64,000 nt of DNA from Pagrus major (taxonomy: Eukaryota > Chordata > Actinopteri > Spariformes > Sparidae): positions 10,707,613-10,771,612 of the forward strand of contig NC_133223.1 in assembly GCF_040436345.1 (NCBI RefSeq). Direction: 5' to 3'. Numbering within the stretch: the stretch's first letter is position 1; every line of letters begins with the position of its first letter. The position numbers and the translations under genes are program-made. This document shows, in pieces, positions 55,795-64,000 of the stretch. The notes under the pieces are model-generated. The model ran no database searches. It was not told the DNA's origin and saw only the letters and a program-made list of their open reading frames with translations.

Positions 55795-57956
55795 GTAAAG
55801 GGGATTGATTTTTTTCCTGCCTGTTCTGAGTTTTAAAAGCAGGTATTTCCAGCATGTGAGCTTAGCACTCAGCTAAAGTTTTTCATGGGAGAGCTCTAAG
55901 GTCACTAAAACAACAGGGTTCATCCTCTGAGGAGCAGGATTGGGATCAGGACATTGTATAGAAATGTCAGATGGACCAATATCATCGTCACAATTTTACT
56001 AAACATAGGCAAAGGCATAATTAATTAATGAAAATACAAAAACACAACCACCAAACAAGATAAATGAGGAACATTATCCAAAACCTTTTTTTTTTGTCCA
56101 ATCAGAAAAAGACAGTGGCAGTCTGTCACGGTACAGCTTGTGTACATTCTTTTAACTTGTCCTAATATATTCAGATGTTTTTCAAAACAGATATTTTCAA
56201 CTTCCTTTTAAAAAAAAGAAATTAAAACACAACTTTGGTTTTCAAAATATCGCATTACACAAGAGAACGCAAAAACAATTCCAAACGTTCAAACAGGCAT
56301 GCCGGGCCAGTAGGTGGCGATAAAATCTATGTCGAAAACTAAGTCAAACACCAGAGAAGAGCATTCTGAGCATGTGTAGTGAGCTTATTCTATTAAATTA
56401 AAACAATTTAAAACCATGGAAAACTGTTGTACACTTCTGTTTACCGTTGTAATTAGACTGAGCAGTGCTAGCATAAAAGCACTAGCATTGGTGCTAACCA
56501 AACGTAAACAAAACGAGAACTGCAACTGTTTCAGGTGCACACACATTACACAAAACAGCACAGGAACACCAAAATCTGACCTAAAATGCATTTTACGTGT
56601 GCAAGAGAGCGCCATTCTGCAAAATATCCATAATGACTGCATAGTGACTGCATGCATGCCCACTCTCAAGGGATTCTTGAATGCTGGTTATCATTCTAGG
56701 ATGTAACAGATAAGTTGATTGATAGCAGGCCTAAAAAATGAATCTGCTTTCTGTTTCTGCAGGTTTAAGGTCCGTCGAATGAAAGCTAACGCCAGAGAGA
56801 GGAACCGTATGCACGGGCTGAACGACGCTTTGGAGAGTCTGCGGAAAGTCGTCCCTTGTTACTCCAAAACCCAGAAACTGTCAAAGATCGAGACACTCCG
56901 CCTCGCAAAGAACTACATCTGGGCCTTGAGTGAGGTCCTGCGCTCCGGCAAAGCACCCGACCTCATGAGCTTCGTCCAGGCGCTCTGCAAAGGTCAGCAT
57001 TACCTTACAGCAACAGAATGAACTGGGTTTACCAAGTCTGAAGCCTGATCTCTGCTCACATAACATTAATATGAAGGGAAAAACTACGAGTATCAACCAG
57101 GGAAGTTCTTTATATTGAAGTTTTTTTATTATTAATGGAATATTGATGAGGCTTTGGAAACCTATTTCAACAAAATAGCCAAAAGGTTGGGTTAGGTCTA
57201 ATTTTTCTGACTTGTTAGCTCCACTTCACATCATATGTATTCATTTGGTACAAAGATTTATTGACAGTGACAAGTATTAACAGGGACAAGCAGGTATTGA
57301 CATTACATTTATAATACATAAGTATTGATATCCATTGACAGGTATTGAAGGTATGATATGTATTGATCATTGACTAATTATTGTCTCTGTTCTCAGGTCT
57401 GTCTCAGCCAACCACTAACCTAGTGGCAGGCTGCCTGCAGCTCAATCCTCGGACTTTCCTGCCAGAGCAGACACCCGACCTGCCAGCTCACCTTCCCCCC
57501 GCTGGCACTGTCACCTATCCTGGACACTTCTCCTATCAGAGTCCTGGGCTGACGGCTGGCCTACCCAGCCCACCCTACGGCACCATGGAGCCCTCCCACA
57601 TCTTCCATCAGGTCAAAGGTCAGCCCTATGGCCCACTGGAGCCCTTCTTCGATGGCGTCCTGGTGTCGGACGGCCCAGCGTTTGACCCGCCCCTCAGCCC
57701 TCCACTCAGCATCAACGGGAACTTCTCATCCTTCAAGCAAGAGGGCGTCGCAGCTGCCGACTACGACAAGAGTTTCGCCTTCAGTGTGCACTACGGGGGA
57801 GGAGGAGCTGGGGGACATGCTGCCATCTATGGCGGCGGGGGGTCCAACCCACGGTGCGGTGAGCTGCAGGTGGACGGGCTCATGGGCTTTGATGGACACT
57901 CGCATCACGAGCGGCTGATGAATGCCCAGCTGAATGCCATTTTCCACGACTCCTGA
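55553..57956 (+). CDS. neurod1: NeuroD1-type bHLH transcription factor, coding region split by two introns
   Basis: A neuronal and endocrine differentiation factor that binds E-box DNA as a heterodimer with class I bHLH (E) proteins in the nucleus. Three exons join in phase to 343 codons: acidic N-terminus (about 34-61), nuclear-localisation-like [10 protein letters not shown] (64-73), basic region [17 protein letters not shown] (85-101), helix-loop-helix to about 145, conserved [32 protein letters not shown], and the C-terminus [36 protein letters not shown] and LNAIFHDS fit NeuroD1 better than NeuroD2, 4 or 6. The N-terminus [10 protein letters not shown] lacks the MTKSYSE start usual in NeuroD1. 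The coding region is normally a single exon in vertebrates; here introns flank the bHLH exon. It could be a teleost-specific neurod1 duplicate. Confidence 0.9.
56763..56992 (+). CDS. neurod1: neurod1-type coding exon 2 (bHLH)
   Basis: The exon lies between TTTCTGCAG| and AAAG|GTCAGC. It encodes the whole bHLH and its C-terminal extension ([13 protein letters not shown] to FVQALCK). Phases: carry AG+G = Arg before, carry G+GT = Gly after. Confidence 0.93.
57397..57956 (+). CDS. neurod1: neurod1-type coding exon 3 (transactivation domain)
   Basis: The exon lies after TGTTCTCAG| and runs to TGA at 57954-57956. It encodes [16 protein letters not shown] through LNAIFHDS, with a Gly-rich insert ([16 protein letters not shown]) in place of the shorter linker in other NeuroD1 proteins. 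Confidence 0.93.
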
Positions 57957-58370
57957 GGATGTGGAGGATGAAGGACTGAGAGGCTGATGAAGACAGAGAG
58001 ACGAACAGAGAGACTGTTGTATGGAGAGAGAGACAGTTCTGTTTATTTCTATCATTTCATCGCTGTCTTTCTTTCTGTCTTCTTTCTTTTGTTCTTTCTG
58101 TCTGCGTCAGGTTCGACGACTCCTCCTCAGTATGGTCATAAAGACAGTGATGTCGACGATGGTGTCACTTCGATGATGTAACCTTCTTTGTAGCGCTTCA
58201 TCCTGCAGGACATGCTTTATGAATGTCTCGTTATTATCAATATTATCACTGAAAAATAATCAATAAGCAATAATCTGGAGGAAACTATGCAATTTTGTTA
58301 AAACCTGAGCTACGCTCAGCTAATAATTCCAAATGTTAAAAGAATAAAGATTTCTCTATTTTTGGGTCAG
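57957..58370 (+). other. neurod1: neurod1-type gene 3' UTR with AATAAA at 58343-58348
   Basis: AATAAA at 58343-58348 is the first canonical poly(A) signal after the stop. An ATTAAA at about 58539 could give a longer form. Confidence 0.6.
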
Positions 58371-59540
58371 TGTGTAAGGCATTGTTGAGCCGGTGCTGGG
58401 CCGGCATTGGGCCGAAGTGTTCATGTTGTTCATGTGGTTTTTACTTTCTGCTTTTTATAATGTTCCTGTAGCGTTCTGTTAACATTTCATGTGACCTTTG
58501 TTCATATTTTATAAGATAGATGTTTATAAAGGCCTTTCATTAAAAGGAATTCAATGTGATTAATCTGAGACTCTGTTCATCAGCAACAACACAACAAAAC
58601 TCTGTTCAGTCCACTTTACTGCGGCTGTATCCAGTTTCTTCAGGGTTCATTTAGTCCTTTTCAGTCCAGTTTGGTCAAGTTCACTTTGAAGTTCACAATC
58701 GAATGCAGCTCTATTTATAATGTTAAAAAGCACACCTATACCTTAAACACACACAGAAATATCTAGGCCCGCAACGTAAAAATGTAATATGTCGTCAGTG
58801 TCACATAAAACCTTTGTAAAACCTAGCTTTTAGAGCAGCTCATTGCTGCTGAAGGTGAATTATGTCTGATTTCTATCCCAAATTTGGCAGCAGTGACTAA
58901 TCAGAATTACACCTGATTGCCCATACAATCAATAATCAAGCTGTTGGACAATAAGATAAAACGATTAATTAATTAGTCCATTCACAGCAAATGCATCTGG
59001 GTAGCACTTTCCTTTAAGTCCATCTATTTAGCATTAAACACTTGTAAATTCCTAATATCTACTTATAACTACCTGATACTGTCTTACCATTTATCAAATG
59101 TCTATACTGCTTATAAATCCTAAGGGGGCTTCAAGTAGGGTTAGACTTTTTTGTCATATTCTATCAGGCACTGAAGAAATTATTTTCAGTAACAATGCCC
59201 AAATTTCACTGGTTCAGCCTTTCAAATTTGAATAATTGCTGGTTTTCTTAGTCTTTTTTGACAGTAAACTGAATATCTTTGGATTTTAGACTGTTGGTCA
59301 GATAAAATTAATTTCAAGACATTACCTTGGGTTCTGAGAAAATGTAATGTGCATTTTTACACTATTTTCTGACATTTTGTAGATTGAAGAATTAATCCAG
59401 AAACAAATCGTTAGTTGCAGCCATATTCTGTAATTTTGGTCAGACACATGAGGAGAAAACACGTATCCCCTTACAGAGAAAACCCTGTTAGCATGTTAAC
59501 TACATTATCACACCAGCTGAAGGACAAAACCAGGATTACT

Positions 59541-59591
59541 GTGCGTGTGTGTGCGTGTGTGTGTGTGTGTGTGGGTGTGTGTGTGTGTGTG
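59541..59591. repeat. (TG)n microsatellite, interrupted
   Basis: A TG run with GC and GG interruptions; a second, shorter TG run lies at 59689-59709. Confidence 0.95.
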
Positions 59592-59941
59592 ACGGACACA
59601 GATGTTCGTTCTGCAGGCAAGATTTTAATTTATGAAAATGATCTCGCTTATGCATGAGAGCCTTCCTCAATACACACTGCTGTCCTGCTGTGTGTGTGTG
59701 TGTGTGTGTACGCATGTGCGTGTATGTCAACAGGGACAATATGGTGGCCATATCCCACCATTTAGCTTCCCTCTTAAAATGGAATAATAAAGTGAGACTG
59801 CAACTCATCCTGTTCAAACGGAGCAGAAAACACTTGCAGAATAAATGTTAGGTATAAAACCAACTAGATATCTGGAACTAAGATATCATGTTATTTAGCC
59901 AGAGAAACGCTGCTTTACAATAATGAAAAACACTTTACAGA

Positions 59942-60172
59942 TACAGTCGCAGTCAAAAGTTTATAAACACTTGTAAAAAAACATGTATATCATGGCAGTC
60001 CTGAGTTCCAATGATTTCTACAACTCTCATTTTTCTGTGGTGGAATGAGTGGACCTATAATAAATTAATTATTGAACCAAATGTTGAGAGTTGTAGAAAT
60101 CATTGGAACTCAACACTGCCATGATGTACGTATTCTTTACAAGTGTAAATAAACATTTGACCATGACTGTAT
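59942..60172. mobile_element. Hairpin MITE of Tc1/mariner type
   Basis: TACAGTC...GTCAAAAGTTTATAAACACTT at the left and AAGTGTAAATAAACATTTGAC...GACTGTA at the right are inverted copies. Complementarity extends inward (AGTTCCAATGATTTCTACAA vs TTGTAGAAATCATTGGAACT), leaving only a short centre. TA flanks suggest Tc1/mariner mobilisation. Confidence 0.85.
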
Positions 60173-60446
60173 ATATAGAGAGATCCGAAGAAAATTAAAA
60201 TTAAAATTGCTTAAAAAAGCTGAGCTGCTGACGGTGAAATTAACCTTTTATTCTTTATAAGTAAAGGATATTAACATAAACATCAGGTGGACATTTCTCA
60301 TGATTGTACAGCTCCTGCATTAGCAGCAGTGTATTAACAGTAATAATAGTAGTATTAGCAGTAGTCTTTGTGATATAGGTTTTGTGTTTCAGTCTGTAGC
60401 TGATCATAACACTGATTAATGCAGCTTAAACCCAGCCATCTGTCAC

Positions 60447-60448
<2 letters not shown>

Positions 60449-60520
<72 letters not shown>

Positions 60521-60522
60521 AC
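60449..60522. repeat. (CA)n microsatellite
   Basis: A CA run of about 74 nt with one AAAC interruption at the end. Confidence 0.97.
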
Positions 60523-60794
60523 TGTTGGTGTTGTAGCTCATAATATACCACAGCCAGGGAGCAGGGGTGTAGAACTGGGGGGAAAGAGGGACTGAGCATC
60601 AACTGCATGCAGCCTTACAGTAGTGATGCCTCAGACACCATTAACAGTTAACAGAGTCGAGAGACACCATGAGTTAAACAGTCTGCAAACACACTTTAAA
60701 ACATGGAGGAGGATTTAGGACATTTTCACTTTTCACTTGTAATCACTCAGTTTGGTCAGTTTCAAACCCACCATAATGATATGCATCACATCTT

Positions 60795-61030
60795 GGTTGT
60801 TTTGCCTCCGTGCCAGCCATAGCTATGGCCCGAGGCATTTTATTTTTTTGGGTTGTCCGTCTGTCCCATTATTGTGAACACTGTATTTCTGAGAAAGCGT
60901 TTCTTCAAATTTGGCATAAATGTCCTCTTGGAGTCAAGGATAAACTGATTACATTTTGGTGGTCAAAGGTCAAGGTCACTGTGACCTCACAGTGTCCCAT
61001 TCACTTTGAAAACAACTAAAGTCTCAAATG
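60795..61030 (-). repeat. Dispersed repeat, reverse copy of the 40850-41185 family
   Basis: TTTTGCCTCCGTGCCAGCC, GGGTTGTCCGTCTGTCCC and GTGGTCAAAGGTCAAGGTCA are the reverse complement of the landmarks in the earlier copy. Confidence 0.6.
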
Positions 61031-61917
61031 ATAAAGCAGTTTCACAGAGATGTTGACGGCAATGTTGTCAAACATGACATTAGACCAAATGCTGCAGCAC
61101 TGCGGCGAAGTCATGCCCTCTCCAGTGTGCCCCATGGGACTCTATTTCTAAAGAAATTTCTACAGTAGTCAATATCGAGAGACAAATACATTTTTGATCA
61201 CATTTAAATTGTGACATGAATTACACATATGATGTTTGCCAATTCAAAAGCTAATTTTTCAAGTCAAGAAAGTTGCAGTTTGTCATAAATACAGTAAAAT
61301 ACAGGACCAGCTCCACAAGGTTTTGGTTATGGGTTTTGGTGAGTGACAATCGAGATAACGTCACTTACGCAACTGTTGGGTGTGTTTCTAATTACGTATT
61401 TTCACACTGTTATTTTGCATTAGTTTTATAAGAAACTGCTACTTTTTTTAATTGAAAAATCCTCATTTAAATTGGCAATCCTATGTGTAATTCATGGCAC
61501 AATTCAAACTGGATCAAAAAATAATCAGTCTCTCGCCATTCTCTACCATACATGCGTTTCCTGAAATATGGTCTCATGGTGGTCCACCAGAAGCTGCTGC
61601 AAGAGTTAAGTTAGTAAGGCTAAGTCAGTTTCTGGATTAATTGTTCAGTCTATACTCATGGATTCAAACTGGCAACCCTCAATTCAACAGGCAACCTGTT
61701 TATTCAAACATCAGCCATATACCGGAGTTCAAAGAAAAATTCTGACCCTTTACTTCAATAGAAGTAAGACCACACTGGAAGTACAGTCACTCTGGATCCC
61801 AACATAGGTTAAAGCCATACGTTCTAATTTCTACTTAAATAAAAGTATGGATAAATTATCAGCAAAACTAAAGAGTTTTAACGTAAAAACTACTGTTACA
61901 GTAGTTTAAAATAATAC

Positions 61918-61971
61918 ATGCATCTGCAATAGGCCTAATTAATCTATAATATAGGCCTATTACAGATGCAT
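61918..61971. repeat. Short perfect-arm palindrome
   Basis: The 20-bp arms ATGCATCTGCAATAGGCCTA (61918-61937) and its inverse (61952-61971) differ at one base, with a 14-nt AT-rich loop. Confidence 0.9.
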
Positions 61972-62164
61972 AACATGTGAGCATTGTGTTTGCTTTAGGA
62001 TGGGTAGTGTAGGTGCACTGATACTAATTGTGAGGCTGCTTAACCTACAAAAACCTGTTTTTTTTTAAGGGGCTGTGAAATCATATCTGCTAAGTGTATC
62101 GGCTACAGTATGCTACATGAGTTGATGACGTAATGAGGTAACGTACTACCAGCTTTTAAATTTA

Positions 62165-62456
62165 CTCACCGTGTGCGCGCTCCCGCCTGGAGACAAGCTA
62201 CACACAGGAGCGCGCACGCCCGTTGATTAGACACCGGGCGACCCGCCGCGTGCACGAGCTGTCAGTCCGGCAGCTCTGCGGCTGTCTGTCTCCATAGCGA
62301 CGAGACCCCGGAAATACACCGCAACGCGCCGGTGGTGATCAGCTTACTGCGTGTTTATCTGCCGTTTTGTTTATCGAAGAAAAACACACTAATAACCGAC
62401 TCTTTGTTTGTTTGTTTGTTTGTTTGCATTTTTGTTCGTGGGTTGAGCTGGTAAAC
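62165..62456 (+). promoter_or_regulatory. CpG-rich promoter / 5' UTR with X-box-like RFX site
   Basis: Bases 62165-62345 are markedly CpG-rich (for example GCGCGCACGCCCG, GACCCGCCGCGTGC). GTCTCCATAGCGAC at 62288-62301 matches the RFX X-box pattern GTYNCC-AT-RGNAAC with one mismatch. No TATA box is seen. Confidence 0.55.
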
Positions 62457-62599
62457 ATGTCGGAGCCTGAAGAGAAGCTGCAGGGAGAGCAGAGAGAGAG
62501 CACGAAGAAGAAGAAGAAAGAAAAACGAAGCGGGAAGAAGAAGAAAAAGGAGAAGAAGGAGCAGGAAGAAGAGCAGCAGGTGGAGGAGGAGGACGAGAG
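62457..62599 (+). CDS. First coding exon of an unidentified lysine/glutamate-rich protein (gene continues past the window)
   Basis: ATG at 62457 in context AAACATGTCGG opens MSEPEEKLQGEQREST, followed by dense Lys runs (KKKKKEKRSGKKKKKEKKEQ) and an acidic end EEEQQVEEEDE. The donor GAGAG|GTGAGT at 62599/62600 leaves a two-base carry. The charged, low-complexity N-terminus is probably disordered and does not identify the family. The human gene in this position next to NEUROD1 is CERKL, but the sequence does not resemble the CERKL N-terminus. The X-box-like promoter site hints at a ciliary gene (inference). Confidence 0.65.
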
Positions 62600-64000
62600 G
62601 TGAGTGTTTGCTCTGAGGTTCCTTCAGTTTTAGGTTCCACACAGAATCACAAAGAGCTCTCTCATTGGTTCATAGGCCCACAACATACTGATGAATCAGA
62701 CGAGAGAACACAGTGACAGCTCACACTGTGAATCCCTGAATCTTTCATTTCTGCTATCAAAAATCACAAAAGTATTTAAAAGAAGAAACCCTGCTGTCTA
62801 AACTGTACTAAAGTAAAAGAATAGATCCTTGTGCATGAATGGTGCACACTGTTGTAAAAGTACCCTAAAGTCATACTTTACTAGTAAATGTGAAGATATT
62901 GTGTCAAGATATTACTGTGTGAAAGTCACCCATATGAATGGTACTAGTAAGGGAAAAGTTACTAAGTATCCGATATTAAATGTACTTAAGTATCAAAAGT
63001 AAGTTTCTGGCAATAAATGTACTTCAGTGTCAAAATTAAAATAATACATAGATTTGCATGTATATACAGTACTGTGTACTATGGGTCGACCGATTATCAA
63101 CCTCGCCAATTATTGGATTCAATATTCAACATATTTCTAAGTATCTGAATCAGTGTTTTTTCAATCCAGTTGCCGATAAAATAAATCAACTTAAAAATCG
63201 TCTACTTTGGCCTACGATGCAGCAAGCAATCTGCAAAGTAGTAAAGTTACCAAATAAACGTAGTAGAGTAAAAGTACAATATTTGCCTCCAGAATGTACG
63301 TAGTGGAGTGGAGGTTTGAAGTCATAGAAAAAGGAACTCAAGTACCTCAAAATTGTACTTGAGTGCACCATCATGCAGCCGCTACTATGAAAATACCAAA
63401 CTTTTACATCGGTTAAAGAACCACATGTTCCCCAGGTTCAGATTCATTCTACAGAACTCTTAAATTGCCACGTTTTCATCCAGAGGTAGTGCAAATCCTA
63501 ATTTAATTGAGAAAAATAACCAAAAAAGAAAGACATGAAAACGATTGTGTTTTCCATCCACTACTGTATTACAAATATAAGGTGTTGGATAGTCTGATTT
63601 GCTGGACCTCTGTTCCATAAAACAAGATTATCTAATAAGCCAGGCTTATTTTGTTAGTCTGACTCATTTTCCAGTTGATTCTGTTACATAAAGCAAGCTC
63701 AGTGTAGATCAAGCTCAGTTACTATGGCAATTTATGCTTGAAAACTAACCTGGTCCGGGGCAGGTTAATTGTCAGGCTTAGCCCCCCTTGACTAATGTAC
63801 AATTTTTTCAGTAAGGTCCCATGAGGTCCACTGGAAGTGGCGTCACTTTGGCACTCTGTTAACACACAGGAGCTCTGATAATGTCATCATGTCATGTTGT
63901 GGCTGTTGTAAACAGTGGCTTTGCAGGTAAACCATAGATTTATCGACGTGGTAAATACACCTGCTCTCTCTTGGTCTTCTGCTGCTCCTGTCAGGGTCAT
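62600..64000 (+). other. Intron 1 of the unidentified gene (partial)
   Basis: It contains an ACTCAAGTA-type repeat at about 62940-63400, including a GGGTCGACCGATTATC-type insert near 63080, and no further exon. Bases 63.4-64.0 kb hold nothing recognised. Confidence 0.5.

Larger units (their letters stand above)
58571..62160. other. Intergenic region between the neurod1-type gene and the next gene
   Basis: It contains TG/CA microsatellites, a Tc1-type hairpin MITE, a dispersed repeat and a short palindrome listed separately. 58.6-59.5 kb and 61.1-61.9 kb hold nothing recognisable. Confidence 0.55.

Noticed and set aside
55553..57956. Assignment to neurod2, neurod4 or neurod6
   Set aside because: The bHLH ([15 protein letters not shown]), LQLNPRTF and LNAIFHDS, together with the itprid2 neighbour, fit neurod1; neurod4 and neurod6 lie near tespa1 and itprid1.
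62457..62599. First exon of cerkl, expected by synteny
   Set aside because: The sequence shows none of the CERKL N-terminal features I recall and is simply Lys/Glu-rich; left unnamed.

Overview
This is vertebrate nuclear DNA from a ray-finned fish, probably a percomorph teleost. The evidence is intron-split genes with canonical GT/AG junctions, very dense CA, GA and GATA microsatellites, and remnants of Tc1, hAT-like, piggyBac, Penelope-like and LINE elements of the kinds common in teleosts. There are no bacterial or organellar features.

Layout. (1) 600-46852, minus strand: a complete itprid2 (ssfa2/KRAP) coding region, assembled from 20 phase-consistent exons (1,391 codons plus stop), with two further in-frame exon candidates. 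KRAP tethers IP3 receptors to actin. The N-terminal IP3R-binding block is spread over small exons between 34 kb and 10 kb, a 1.8-kb central exon lies at 5.2-7.0 kb, and the coiled-coil C-terminus lies at 0.6-3.6 kb. The large introns hold most of the mobile-element debris. (2) 46.9-53.3 kb: intergenic, with repeats and a truncated piggyBac copy. (3) 53.5-58.5 kb, plus strand: a neurod1-type bHLH gene with a TATA box, a non-coding first exon and, unusually, a coding region split into three exons. (4) 62.2-64 kb, plus strand: a CpG-rich promoter with an RFX/X-box-like site and the first coding exon of an unidentified lysine-rich protein that runs off the window.

The head-to-head itprid2 / neurod1 arrangement matches the human NEUROD1-ITPRID2 neighbourhood as I know it, which supports both names.

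Strongest observations: a 60-nt tandemly duplicated exon in the IP3R-binding region of itprid2; two introns inside the normally intronless neurod1 coding region, bracketing the bHLH exon; three consecutive itprid2 exons whose splice sites abut TC, TG and CA microsatellites; a long GA tract just upstream of the neurod1-type promoter; and an unusual CCAGGCTA-based degenerate minisatellite in an itprid2 intron. Exon calls were made by eye from splice sites, reading phase and remembered homologous proteins; no alignment was run.
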